Source: Paraescarpia echinospica (lineage: Eukaryota; Annelida; Polychaeta; Sabellida; Siboglinidae). From it: a stretch of DNA of 64,000 nucleotides. The position numbers and the translations under genes were made by a program. Below the pieces are notes generated by a model. The model did not search any database, was not told where the DNA came from, and worked only from the letters and a program-made list of their open reading frames with translations. The stretch is taken from contig CM034544.1 in NCBI GenBank assembly GCA_020002185.1, positions 6,519,488-6,583,487 on the forward strand, written 5' to 3'. Below are positions 1 through 41,300 of the stretch, in pieces (position 1 is the stretch's first letter; every line of letters starts with the position of its first letter).

Positions 1-151
1 TGAATGTTAGATAAGACTCTTTTGATATTATACCTTTTGTGATTCGCTTCTCCCACCAGGGACGAACATTTGCTAAACTAGCTAAAGCCACCTATAAACT
101 GCTACAAACCGCGTATCCAGAAATATACACGCCGAGATTTATAACAGCATT

Positions 152-193
152 CTCATACATACATACATGCATACATACATACATACATACATT
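152..193. repeat. (ATAC)n microsatellite
   Basis: A run of near-perfect acat tetranucleotides. A longer run of the same tetramer (5796-5905) sits at the same relative place beside the paralogous segment near 6 kb, so it is probably part of one duplicated block. Confidence 0.85.
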
Positions 194-194
194 T

Positions 195-560
195 ATTAAT
201 ATTTTTAGTATATTCAAATATTATATTTCGGCAATATGTATACGAATTATGGTATGTAATGTATTACAAATAATTATATAACATATAACACACATAGTTA
301 TTTGTTGTATAGTGACGTTATCAAAATGTGATTAATGAATGAAAAATATTGTCTGGTTAACTTAAAGTTTTTCTTTACATTAAATGGATGCATTGTATGT
401 TATGTGATATAAATCAGAATAACGTACGTTGGCACGGCACGTAGTTGTTCTGTACACCTGTGTACACCATCATTGCTTATATCCCAACGTACATGACACT
501 TCGCACCTGTCGTTGTACCCTTTTGTTTCTGATGTACACGTTTTATCGGTGTATATTAAT
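195..560. repeat. Segmental duplicate of the 5.90-6.28 kb block
   Basis: The sequence after the ATAC run (starting near 'atttttagtatattcaaa', through 'cggcaatatgtatacg') is closely matched at about 5905-6285, including intron sequence and the CCP exon. This shows that one CCP exon was copied together with its flanking intron. Similarity stops abruptly near 560, inside the exon. Confidence 0.8.
428..560 (-). pseudogene. Truncated CCP/Sushi pseudo-exon
   Basis: Degenerate copy of the exon at 6128-6316. The splice donor (gtacgtt on the minus strand, 422-427) is kept. Relative to its paralogue it has lost about 14 bp just after 'gtagttgttc' and about 8 bp after 'attgctt', and it lacks the first third of the domain with the first cysteine and the splice acceptor. 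It cannot encode a full Sushi module. It is either a dead exon or the edge of an incomplete duplication. Confidence 0.75.
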
Positions 561-746
561 ACTGAGCGCCACTGGTGGCAGCTGTGTTTTGAATATGCTC
601 GTGGGTTTCACTAGTTTAATGCCTGTTCTACACATTCGATCATCGTTATAATTGTAGAGCCGTTTTATGATACTACGCGCTATGCTTGGGTTCATGCTGA
701 TTGGAACTATGTGTGATATTTGGACACCTTACGAGACGAAACGTAC

Positions 747-30800
<30,054 letters not shown>

Positions 30801-30876
30801 CTGCAATCCAAAATTAACACAATTAATAGTTGTTTACCTCCATCAATATGCCTGGAGATGTTTACGTTTACAACAG

Positions 30877-31838
30877 AATCATGTAGGTTATGGGTCCCTC
30901 AACTCAAATCAGGGGCATGGCATCGCGCCATCCTTGGGCAACTTGAGCGAGCCAGGCAAATCCAAGATGGCTGCCGTGAACCAAGGTGAAATTAGAAAAT
31001 ATGTTACATCTTTGCACTGGAGCATGCTATGAACATGATTTTGGTCTCTATACACATGTTCTGGCATATGAGGAATTCAATGGAACCATTTCCAATGATG
31101 TCCGACTATTTTCATATGAAAAAAATTCAAAATGGCCGCCATTTTTTGCCGAAAATAAGCCAGAGACACGATTTTGGTGTCAATATACCTATGTTTTAGC
31201 ATATGAGCAAGAACAAAATACAGACACACATTTGTACTGCCTTATTTAAAATAATAAATATTGTAAGGACATGTTTGACTTGGCATTGCCACTAATTAAT
31301 TTGGAAAGTAATTTTTCAAGAAGTATAAATGACAAGACAATCCAGCAAGCTCCCATGCTGCGATGCCATCATGAAGAGCAAGGCAACTAAGAAGGCTCTC
31401 ATCAGGGGTCTCTCCACATTCAATTAGGGCAACAATGAGACGATGGTTGAAAGAGAGGAGGGCATGTACAACAATGATGAAGCAGATATTACAATCATTA
31501 GTTATGTTCTGGAGGCTGTGAAGAATGGTAAGAAAACTGTACGAGTGATCAGCGATGACACTGACGTCTTTGTTCTGCTTATCTTCTGGATATGGAGTAC
31601 ACAGCTGACAGCCCGACGACAGATCGATGGAGTGGGGCTATCCTCAACATCAATTAAAGTTCTTTCTTCCTTGGTTCGAAATCCCACTGTGTCCTATCCA
31701 TTTGGTCATGGCAAAGCGATGGCGCTAATGGTATTGAAGTCTGCTAACCACTCTGGTCTCTACACTGTCTTCGGTGAAGAGGGTACTACTCTTGTACAGT
31801 TGATGGAGACTGGACGGAAATTCATGCTTGGAACATGA
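30877..31838 (+). mobile_element. Fragment of an XPG/FEN-like transposon gene, copy 1 (left arm)
   Basis: The coding part from about 31443 reads DEADITIISYVLEAVKNG, RVISDDTDVFVLLIFW and TVSYPFGHGKAMALM. The EAD and DDTDVFVLL acidic motifs are those of PIN/FEN/XPG-like nucleases. The position where relatives usually have a GCD motif reads RNPT. It is cut after GRKFM; the 3' tail repeats a piece of the 5' region (31840-31915 resembles 31030-31140). Nearly identical, in inverted orientation, to 41775-42713. No full gene; decayed. Confidence 0.75.
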
Positions 31839-32570
31839 TTTTGGCATATGAGGAATGCAATGGAACCATTTCCAATGATGCTCGATTATGAACACATCAC
31901 CGAAATTCAAAATGGTCGTAATTAAAAAAAAATTGCAAAAGTCGACCATGACTTTTGATTTGATGATGCTAGAACCATTTCTGTGTGTGTGTAGAGTATT
32001 TAGAATGATAACGCGCATAGTATAAATCTTCTTAATTGCTGAATGTTGTACAGGCTTCGAAAAGCCTATTTATATGCAAATGACTATAGCTGGGGTGGGG
32101 GATTTGTTTACATTTGAGGCCATCTGGTTTTAGGGAGGCAAGAGCCCTATACAGAGGGCGTTTGTTCAGAAGGTTACTATAAATTCACTGGCACCCTGCC
32201 AAGATTTCGAGAGACCCATAGACTTTTGAAATGACATAACTAAAGTGTCAGCGTCTCACCCAAGGCTATGGTTTTAGCAGTATAAATAAGGGGGATTTGT
32301 GGATAATCGGGACGACTACTGGGGCATATTGCCGGAGGAACATTTCTCGTGAAGCAGTGTCACTGAGCGCCCTGCGAGAAGTACTAAAAGACTATCGCAG
32401 TACACCTGTGACAATCATTTATTCGCAGACTCGGTGAGTAACTCGGTTGCTGTATATAAGCCGCCGCCGTGTGACTTATCGTTCTGACACCTATAATTCG
32501 GTTGCTGTATATAAGCCGCCGCCGTCTGTCTTATCGTTCTGACACCTATAATTCGGTTGCTGTATATAAG

Positions 32571-33756
32571 CTGGTTTCCGGACTGGAAGAGGAACAAGAG
32601 ATCACATTTTTAACCTGAAGATGTTAATTCAGAAATGCAGAGAATTCAACCATGACCTTAAGATCTGTTTCATAGGTTATTCAAAAGCTTTTGATAATGT
32701 TAGTCATCAACAACTCTGGAAAACCTTGATACGCATGGAATTTAACCAGAAAATTACATCACTTATTCAAAATTTATATGTTGGACAGCTGTCTGCAGTG
32801 AGATTAGAGTGTGGTACCACAGATTGGTTCCCAGTCGGCAAGGGAGTGAGACAGGGGTGCATTTTGTCCCCCCCCACCTATTCAGTCTATACACAGAGAA
32901 TATCATGAGAGAAGTCGAGACTGACACGAGAAGCAAGTTTTTTAATGGACTGAAAGTGAATGGACAGGAGATATATAAATTGAGATATGCCGATGACACA
33001 GCGTTAATATCCGATACAAAAGAGGGATTGGATAAACTGATAACTACTGTTAAAGAGCACAGCGAGAAGAAAGGATTGAAATTAAACGTAAAGAAGACTA
33101 AGATTATGCATGTGAAGGGATGTCGAGAACCATCAGAAGTCACAGTAGATGGCGAGGAAATAGAACGAGTGGAAAGTTTTGAATATCTGGGGTCACTGAT
33201 AGAAGCGGATGGAGATGGGACGAGAGAGATCAAGCGGAGGTTGGCAATGGCGATTAAAAAGTTGACGGAGATGAAGAAGCTGTGGAAAGCAACGAACAAA
33301 GATACGAAACTACGAATTATCCGAGTCTGCATATTTCCAACGGCTACATATGGATGCGAAACCTGGACTCTTAATAAGAACATTACTAAACGTATAAATG
33401 CATTTGAAAACAAGTGTTATAGAAAAATATTACGAGTTTCGTGGACTGAACGCAGAACTAACGAATCCATCGCAGATGAGCTTGGTATTATACCCGGGAC
33501 TTTATTGAACTTTGTAAAGAAACAGAAACTATGTTATGTCGGCCATGTGAAACGGCACCAGTCTCTAGAGAGACTAATAATGGAAGGAAAAGTGGAAGGC
33601 AGAAGAAGCAGAGGAAGACCTAGGAGACAATGGGGAAGGACATAGAGGAATGGATGGAAGCCGACGTCTGGCGAGTGGAGAGACTGGCAAATGAAAGAGC
33701 TGTCTATAGACAATCCATCAAGGCTGCAACGTCCGGAAATGGATAAGCAAACCCCA
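32571..33756 (+). mobile_element. 5'-truncated RTE-like LINE nested in the LTR
   Basis: Begins in the reverse transcriptase (GFRTGRGTRDH), with the metal-binding site FIGYSKAFDNVSH, then GVRQGCILSP, YADDTALI, LNVKKTKIMHVKG, FEYLGSLIEADG and TYGCETWTLNK. The C-terminal tail runs RRSRGRPRRQW and, one frame over, VERLANERAVYRQ. The two main frames meet at a run of eight C (about 32868), so a one-base error or mutation there causes the break. Coding is otherwise well kept, which suggests a young insertion. Confidence 0.88.
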
Positions 33757-34125
33757 AGATATATGCCGCCGCCGTCTGACTTATTGTTCTGACACCTATA
33801 CTTCGGTTGCTGAAATAGCCGCCGCCGTCTGAACTTATCGCTCTGGCATTTAGAATATATCAGTTACAATTCGGTTGCTACAATAGCCGCCGCCGTCTGA
33901 ACCTATTGTTCTGACATTTAGAATATATCGGTTACCATTTCTGTTGCAATAATAGCCGCCGCCATCTGAACCTATCGTTCTGACATTTAGTATATATCGG
34001 TTACCATTTCGGTTGCTGTAATAGCCGTCGCCGTCTGAACCTATTGTTCGGACTATTAGGATATATCGTTTACAATTCGGTTGCTGTAATAGCCGCCGCC
34101 GTCTGAACATATCGTTCTGACCTTT
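33757..34125 (+). repeat. 69-bp tandem repeat in the 5' LTR, about five units
   Basis: ttcggttgct plus about 59 bp recurs at 33802, 33870, 33939, 34008 and 34076, each with gccgccgccgtctga. The 3' LTR has only two shorter units (from about 40638 and 40693). Unequal expansion of an LTR sub-repeat. Confidence 0.9.
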
Positions 34126-34305
34126 ATAACTGGGTAGTATTTAGCAGACATAGCCGTATACTGTGTATTATATATTGTACTGGTAGAGTTTTCCGCATAT
34201 AATAAACTGTGAAAACGTATAACCTGACTTATCATTAGTACCACTGAGTGAGTGAACGTGTGCCCGTATGGTTCCATGTCGACCGCTCGCTGCAAACGCT
34301 ACAAT

Positions 34306-34320
34306 TGGTGGTAGCCGGGG
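34306..34320 (+). promoter_or_regulatory. Primer-binding-site-like sequence
   Basis: TGGTGGTAGCCGGGG is complementary to a tRNA 3' end (a sequence ending CTACCACCA). Its distance from the end of LTR similarity (about 44 bp) is larger than usual, so the call is tentative; another TGGTGGCAGC occurs at 34461. Confidence 0.45.
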
Positions 34321-34439
34321 TGGGATTTCAATTTAGGTATACCCGACCGTATTCCCCTACGTTCTATTTTGGACATCCTATTTAAAAAGAACACACACGG
34401 GCTACGTTTCCTCGCTTCAGATAGAATAAAGTAGGATAG

Positions 34440-36413
34440 ATTAGTAAGAAGATAATTCTGTGGTGGCAGCGAAATATTAGCGAAATATCAACACAGGGTG
34501 ATAATTCCTCAGTGACTGATGTTTATCTTCGGGAGACTGAGCAGACTCCGGATCAAGTCAGCGAGGTTCTGTTACGATTCCTCCCTAGGGAGCAGGTGCA
34601 GTCGTCTACCAGGTCAGAAGTACACAGGTCTATTCAGGAGGCTAATGTTGCAGAGAAGCAGCATGCGTTAGTGACTCTTAGGGATAGAAAGGCTAGTCTG
34701 GAAGAGAGATTGTCAAAGATGAAATGGCGGGAGGAGCAGTTGAGATTGGAGATGGATCAGTTGACATGGGAAGAAAGTATGTTGTTAACGGCAATTAGTA
34801 GATCTGAGCTCGGAAGCTCAGTGCTAGAATTATTTCCAGAAACTTGCGCAAGTGTGAGCGCTGGAAACCGAGCGCAATTGCGGTTTGAGGACAGCAGAGA
34901 AACGGTTCGGCTCTCACCTGATCGCAAGGACAATGATCCGATGCCATTTTATAATTGCCATTGTGAAACTCCCTTTAATGTAGGACATATGAAGAAATAT
35001 GGCTGGGAAGCTGGACCCAACCGAATTGTTCCACAACCTCAAGTACCGGCGTCGAGTTATTCTCGACCTTACCAAACCCCAAGGGGTGTGGACGGTTTGC
35101 TATCGGGTCACGAGACGCGAGGTGCAGGAAATGACAAGCCAATGTTTACCGCCTACCTTCCTGTGTATGACACGGGCCGGAGGGAGGCTCATTATGGCCA
35201 GCGCGGGGAGGTCCAGCCAGACGGCTGGCCCGTTAACGACCGTTGGGTCAGTAGACAGGGTTATGCAACTAACAACACGGCAGGTCTCGTGGTAGCACAT
35301 CTACCTAGCGTTAGGTTCTCCGTGCCAACTACTCAGGTCAACGCACCAATACCAAAAAGTCCGGCGTTGTATGATGGCAAGAGTAGCTGTCGTGATTACC
35401 TGGTTCAATTCGAAATGGTTTCGGATTTGAACAGGTGGGACGAAGCTACTCGTTCTTTGGAGCTAGCCACCAGCTTACGTGGGCAGGCTCATGGTGTGTT
35501 GAGTGACCTGGAGGCCCCGGACAGTTTGAACTACGAAACATTAATACGGGCGGTGTTAAACCGTTTCGAGCCAGAACACCAGTCATAGGCGTTTCGGGCT
35601 CAAATGAAGGCTCGGCAACGCCGGAGAGGTGAACCACTTGCCGAATTAGCTCAAGATATAAAGCGTTTGGTACGAAAGGCGTACCCTGATGCCAGTGCCG
35701 ATGTGAAAGAGGTGTTGGCGTGTGACGCGTTCACAGATGCTGTGGGTGACGCGGACATGGAATGGACGATTTTCCAGGGAAAACCAAAGGGGGTTGAAGA
35801 CGCGTTAAGACTGGCACTCGAATACGAGGCTTTCCAAATGGGTCGGTCTCGGAGAGTGGGCCCAAAATACGCGTTCCGTTCCACACGCCACAATAAAGTG
35901 GGTGATTGTGAAAAGGTTGGGAGTGATAGCAATCATTCTGGCACCCATGACGTTGCAATGATGTTGCAACATATAGCTGAACGACTTTCTCTAGTAGAGA
36001 CAAGGATATATAGTTCACATACGCCAGTGGAGCGTGGAACCCCCGTTGTCCGTAAGACAGAGTGGCATAGAACGGAGAATTGCCACAAATGCGGGAACCT
36101 TGCTCATGGGCGACTTAGTGAAAGGTGTCCCGTGAAAAGGCGGGCCTCGGAACAGCGTAGCCAGAGAAAAACGTCTCTGGAGGTGTCGAGCCGAAAGCAG
36201 CAGAGACCGTATGAGTGGAAGCAGGTCGAGGTCCAGACATCAGCTAATAGACTTTCCGGGGAGACCAATGTAGGAAAAACCTCTGATTACGATGATAGCC
36301 TATATGTGATGCTTTCCTTGTATGGAGTTAGCGTAAAAAGCTTGATAGATACGGGATGTAATTTGACTGTTTTAATGAAATGCGAATGGCAGACGGCAGC
36401 GAAGTGTCCGTGA
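34440..36413 (+). pseudogene. gag (with zinc knuckle) and start of protease, gypsy 1
   Basis: The frame runs open from 34440 without an early ATG. It has a coiled-coil-like N-terminal part (LEERLSKMKWREEQLRLEM), then the gag core (DYLVQFEMVSDLNRWDE, ATSLRGQAHGVLSDL, TLIRAVLNRFEPE). An in-frame TAG at 35586-35588 interrupts it; the same frame continues AFRAQMKARQRRRGEPL. The zinc knuckle is CHKCGNLAHGRLSERC, with six residues between His and the last Cys instead of four. The frame ends in protease (SLIDTGCNLTVL, with the DTG active site) and is lost by a frameshift before 36413. Confidence 0.82.
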
Positions 36414-36583
36414 TAGGGGAGGTGGATATCTCTGCGACCATAGACTCGCAGATTATCACGCTGAAAATGTATGTCGCTAGCATAGAGGCAGCGGCCATTC
36501 TGGGGATGGATTTATTCAGAAACCATGGTTGTATGGTTGATATGAGAGACGTTACTATTTGTATCAACGGGCATTATCATTAA
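36380..36583 (+). pseudogene. Protease C-terminal part, gypsy 1, shifted frame
   Basis: ISATIDSQIITLKMYVA followed by AAILGMDLFRNHGCMVD is the second half of a retroviral-type aspartic protease (ILGMDFL motif). It lies in a different frame from the DTG half and ends at an in-frame TAA, after which the same frame continues to the reverse transcriptase. Confidence 0.8.
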
Positions 36584-36625
36584 TGTGTCAAAACCACAGA
36601 CAATAGGAAGAGCACACAAATTACA

Positions 36626-37890
36626 GTGAAAGAAACAACTGTTGTTCCCTCTCTCAGTGAAATGATGCTGCAGGGAACGATTTCAGAAAGGCCAACTTTC
36701 TCAGAAGGTCTGGTAGAACCTAGCCCACAATTCCTAAGATGCAATCGAGTGGTGTTGGCTAAAGCGGTTATTAACCCACAACAGTCTCTGGTTCAGCTTC
36801 GAGTGCTGAACTTAAGTGACCGGCCAACCGCACTGTATCGAAACACTGTCCTGGCAACGTGTGAACCCGTATTGGCAATTATCAAATTCCCCGAGGCACA
36901 GCGGGTGAGAGGACTCGCCGTCCAGCCAGGTGGCCTGGCTGGCGACCATGCGGAGCCGGTTCCCCCGTCTGGGGTACCTAATCACCTGAGGGAATTGTGC
37001 GAGGCTGCCCCTGATAGCCTGACCCAACAGCAACTGGTGGTAATTGAACAGCTATTACCAAAACATGCTACTGTCTCTGCCAAGTCTAACGATGACCTGG
37101 GACGCACAAATGTCGCCACGCATAAAATAAACACAGGATACGCCGCTCCTGTAAAGCAGCCGCCAAGACGGGTTGCATTGTCACTTAGGGCAGAAGCTGC
37201 GGCAGAGGTTAAACGCATGCTGGACATCGGAGTAATCCGACACTCAGTCAGTCCATGGGCCGCCCCGGTCGTATTAATCAGAAAGAAGGACCAGTCGGTG
37301 CGGTACTGTATCGACTACAGACGACTGAATAGTCTCACCGTCAAAGATAGCTATCCTCTGCCACGAATCGATGACTCGCTAGAGGCTCTCCAGGGTGCCC
37401 ATTTCTTTTCCACGATAGATTTATTCTGCGGGTACTGGCAAGTCGCTATGGACACAGAAGACGCAAAGAAGACCGCCTTATGCACTAGTAATGGGGGACT
37501 CTATGAATTCACATTTATGAGTATGGGCTTGGTTTCGGCTCCTGCCACGTCGAACGCTTGATGGAGCAAGTGATGGCGGGGTTACACTGGAAAACATGTC
37601 TGATCTATTTGGATGACGTAATTGTGTTCAGTAACACCTTCGAAGACCATGTATCCAGACTAGACGATGTTCTCGCATGCATCGGCAAAGCAGGCTTAAA
37701 GGTATCCCCGAAGAAGTGTAGTCTCTTCCAAGAGAAAGTAAATTTGTTGGGACATGTCGTTTCTAAGCAAGTAATTTCCACAGACCCGACGAAAGTAGCT
37801 GCTGTAAAAGACTGGAAAACTCATAGTAATGTTCGAGAGGTTCGTACTTTCTTGGAACTGTGCAACTACTACCGGAGGGGTATTTGCTGA
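36626..37890 (+). pseudogene. Reverse transcriptase, gypsy 1 (one-base deletion)
   Basis: Motifs: VKRMLDIGVIRHSVSPWAAP, VRYCIDYRRLNSLTV, FFSTIDLFCGYWQVAM, LYEFTFMSMGLVSAPAT, then after a frameshift near 37545 CLIYLDDVIVFSNT (the YxDD catalytic site, intact) and KVSPKKCSLFQEKV, LLGHVVS. The frame ends in the connection region (NYYRRGIC). The frameshift fits loss of one T. Confidence 0.88.
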
Positions 37891-39208
37891 CATCGCTAGG
37901 CCATTGCATCACCTGACTGAAGCGGAAAGACCGTTTGTATGGTCACGCGAATGTCAGTTCAAACACATCCATCATAGTAGAATGGCGGGGCATTTTGGAG
38001 TGAAGAAAACCTTGTTTAATGGCAAACTTAGGTTTTGGTGGGCAGGCATACTGGCAGATGTGATTAGGTGGTGTCACGAGTGTCGTCCGTGTCATTTCCG
38101 TAACGTACGCACTGGTCGTGGTCGGGCAGTTCTGAGACAAGATCCTGTGGGATCTCTGCTCGAGCGCATTGCAATGGGCATGCTTAGTCTGCCAGTCGAG
38201 TCACAGGCCGGAAATACTTGCATCTTTGTCGTATCGGACTACTTATCGAAGTGGACGGAAGCATTTGCCCTGCCAGACCACAAAGCCATCACTGTGGCAG
38301 ACACTCTAGTCACCGAGGTGTTTCTAAGATACGGTACACTTCATGTAATTCACTCTGATCAAGGGCGTGAATTCCAATCAGATTTGATGAAGGAATTGTA
38401 CGCATTACTTAACATTCAGCAGACCCGTACTGCCCCATATCGTCCACAATCCGATGGCTTGGTAGGACGCCTAAATCGGACGATTTTAGCTATGCTATCA
38501 AAGCTATCAGCGGATAATCCTGGGGATTGGGATGACCATATGCCGTATGTCATGTGCGCTTATCGAGCCACCGTCCACCAAAGTACGCGGTCGAGCCCAA
38601 ACAGACTCATGTTGGGCAGGGAGATCACTTTCCCAATCGACCTCATTATTTCACCACCAGACGGACTGGGTGAATACTGCTGTCAAACAGAGTACGCCGA
38701 ATGGCTACGAAATGCGATGCAACACAATTTCGAGCTAGCTCGAAGTTATCTCGGGAAAGCCGCAAGTAGGCAGAAACGATATTATGATAAACGCGCCAAA
38801 GACCGCATGTTTAAAGTAGGGGACTGGGTACTAAGGTTCTACCCTCCATCACAAGGGCAGAACAAACTGGCAATCCCCTACGCTGGGCCATACCTTGTCA
38901 CCAGCCACCCGGGGGGAGTGACATACACAATTCAGCGTTCTTCCAGGTCCAAACCCATAACGGTCCACATGGATGACCTGAAGAGTTACTGCGGCTCAGA
39001 TACGCCACCCAGGCTGCTCTCAGTGCCAGATCAGGAGCTTACCTCCAGGCCGCGCTTAGATGACCCGGCGTCAGACAGTGAAGTGGGGGTAGTAGAAGGG
39101 GAGGAGACACAGGCAGGGACATGCCCTGAGGTCTCCTTGGCTAGCTACATAGAGAGAGGAGGGAAACGGCTCCGTCAACCACCCAGAAGTTTTGAATGGG
39201 AGCAATGA
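37829..39208 (+). pseudogene. Integrase, gypsy 1, with RNase H deleted and catalytic residues changed
   Basis: Starts in the connection domain (FADIARPLHHLTEAERPFVW) and jumps at about 37957 straight to the HHCC zinc-binding domain (HSRMAGHFGVKKT and CHECRPC): RNase H is missing. In the catalytic core the first Asp position reads IAMGMLSLP (Gly where relatives have Asp), the second is intact (IHSDQGREF), and the Glu position reads SDGLVGRLNRT (Gly). The C-terminal part has FKVGDWVLRFYPP and ends in a chromodomain-less tail. Long and open, but catalytically dead by these substitutions. Confidence 0.88.
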
Positions 39209-39267
39209 ACTGATAATTGTAGAACAGTAGTATGTAGTCGTCTAAAAATAGGAATCGTAATTGCAGA

Positions 39268-39390
39268 ATGCCGCCCGCTGCAATGCTCATCACCTGCGAC
39301 ATGTGCCCGGCCAGATTCCAGTCACCGAACCTGCTGCGACGCCACCTACTCCTGGTTCACGGGAGCGAAAAGGACCGCGTCTGTGGAATC
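39268..39390 (+). CDS. Post-integrase C2H2 zinc-finger mini frame, gypsy 1
   Basis: An ATG opens 40 codons containing TCDMCPARFQSPNLLRRHLL and a final His, that is C-x2-C-x12-H-x4-H, a C2H2 finger. It stops at a TAG. The same frame is open again from 39685 to 39972 (ILPDGTRYQLTQTWVPP). The region (39.27-39.97 kb) is strikingly GC-rich next to its AT-rich surroundings. It may have been one extra protein of the element, now broken. Confidence 0.55.
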
Positions 39391-39972
39391 GCGGCTTAGA
39401 AAGCCAGACGCCAGACACCAGACGCCACACGCCACACGCCAGACGCCAGCAGCGAGGACCTGCTGTAACCACTGGCCTTACCACGATGAGACGGTGCTGG
39501 TTTGCCGGCCCCGTCTCCCGTCGACCGATGACAGCGACAATACCAGCGACAGCAGCAGTGACAGTGACAGCGACACGGGTCGTGCCGAGGCTGCCGGAGC
39601 TATTTCCGGGAGAGGGGGAAAACCCCGACGTGGTAGACGATGCGAAGCGGAGCAAGGGCCGCCCCGCCTTCGCACCGATAAAGATTGCCTCGATCGATGT
39701 CTCGCTACCGAGACGAGCTGCCTGACCCCCTACTCCACTTTCTGGGGGCGCCGTCGGCGACGTCTCCAGGCGCTATCGCTGCGCGCCTACGGATGTATCG
39801 TCGGAGAGCTCGACGGCGACCCGTCGAACTGGCCGTCACCCGCACTCGCACCGCGGCCGTCATCTACGCTGAGACAGCGATCCTCCCCGACGGGACAAGG
39901 TACCAACTAACGCAAACGTGGGTGCCACCCCCGACTGCAAAGGAAATGGAAGCCGTCGCCACACAGACGTGA
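39391..39972 (+). pseudogene. GC-rich remnant of the extra reading frame, gypsy 1
   Basis: Contains a simple cagacgcca repeat, an acidic Asp-Ser stretch in one frame (TDDSDNTSDSSSDSDSDTG), and Arg-rich segments in others. Open frames overlap in all three plus frames because of the high GC. The final 60 codons in the frame of the zinc finger look most protein-like. Function unknown. Confidence 0.4.
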
Positions 39973-40182
39973 ACATTTTATAAAAGCGTGAACATTTTAC
40001 AACCTAGACCTCGATCGTCATTACATATTTGCCTTTGCAGAACTTTGAACTATTGATGATTATCGACTATTTTATTTCAGCATTACTATTGATAGCTGTA
40101 TATTGTATGTTGCATATGTGTTATCTACTTTTGCATGTGTGTTATCTATTATGATTTCGGGACGAAATTTTAAATGGCGGAA

Positions 40183-40879
40183 GGTAAAGAATTTAGAATT
40201 ATAACGCACTTAGTATAAATCTTCTTAATTACTGAATGTTGTACAGGCTCCGAAAAGCCTATTTATATGCAAAAATACTATAGCTGGGGTGGGGAATTTG
40301 TTTATATTTGAGGACATCTGGTTTGGGGGACGCAAGAGCCCTATACAGAGGGCCTTTGTTCAGAAGGTTACTATAAGTTCACTGGCACCCTGCCAAGATT
40401 TCTAGAGACCCGTAGATTTTTGGAAATGACATAACTAAAGGGTCAGCGTCTCACCCAAGGCTATGGTTTTAGCAGTATAAGTAAGGGGGATTGGTGGATA
40501 ATCGGGGCGACTACTGGGGCACACTGCCGGAGGAACGTTTCTCGTGAAGTACTGTCACCGAGCGCCCTGCGAGAAGTACTAAAAGACTATCGCAGTACAC
40601 CCGTGACAATCGGTTATTCGTAGATTCGGTGAATAACTCGGTTGCTGTATATAAGCCGCCGCCGTCTGACTTATCTTTCTGACACCTATAATTCGGTTGC
40701 TGTATATAAGCCGGCGCCGTCTGAACCTATCGTTCTGACCTTTATAACTGGGTAGTATTTAGCAGACGTAGCCGTATACTGTGTATTAGATCTTGTATTG
40801 GTAGGGTTTTCCGCATATAATAAACTGTGAAAACGTATAACCTGACTTATCATTAGTACGACAGAGTGAGTGAACATGT
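40183..40879 (+). repeat. 3' LTR of gypsy 1
   Basis: Matches the split 5' LTR: gaatgttgtacaggct, ggcaccctgccaagattt and aaactgtgaaaacgtataac, with a polyadenylation-like aataaa near 40820. It is preceded by a purine-rich tract (ggcggaaggtaaagaa). Without the nested LINE it shows the true LTR length of about 0.7 kb. Confidence 0.88.
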
Positions 40880-41300
40880 ACGATTTTGTATTGATGTGAC
40901 ATGGCAATAAAGCTGTTGTTAAAATTGGGACGTTTGTAAGATAAAATTATTTACAGTACTTCATTTGCAATTATCAGTCATCATGACTGAGCTACGATTA
41001 CGCTATTAGCTATACATATATGTACATGTATATGACTACTTCTAACAAGAAACATACGAAAGCTTTTCAAAATGGCATGCAGTAATCACGAATTAATCTG
41101 TATCATACATGTACAACATTTCAAAGTAGAAAATTCATTCAGTAAGAAGTACTCAATCATAAATTTGCTGAAACACAACGAAAGACAATTTGAGAGCATT
41201 TTTTGTATTGACATATTTCATTTGAACATTGACAATGTGTATATCATTAATCAATTCAAAACCAATGGTATATGAAAGGGACGCCATTCACATTACATTC
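40880..41300. other. Short AT-rich stretch between transposons, nothing recognised
   Basis: No coding or repeat signal was seen between the gypsy 3' LTR and the end of the XPG-like element. Confidence 0.45.

Larger units (their letters stand above)
31990..34303 (+). repeat. 5' LTR of gypsy 1, interrupted by a LINE
   Basis: The two flanks, 31990-32570 and 33757-34262, match the 3' LTR (40183-40879), for example cttaattgctgaatgttgta and gggtagtatttagcagac. Starts TGTAGAG. The right edge is uncertain: LTR similarity stops at about 34262, but a PBS-like site follows only at 34306. Confidence 0.85.
31990..40879 (+). mobile_element. Ty3/gypsy LTR retrotransposon 1, two LTRs, defective
   Basis: Order: 5' LTR, PBS-like site, gag, protease, reverse transcriptase, integrase, zinc-finger reading frame, 3' LTR. 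The gag-pol order with integrase last marks Ty3/gypsy. Not functional: stop codons in gag and after protease, frameshifts in protease and reverse transcriptase, RNase H deleted and integrase catalytic residues changed. The 5' LTR is enlarged by a nested LINE and a 69-bp repeat expansion. The two LTRs differ at many sites, so the insertion is not recent. Confidence 0.92.
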
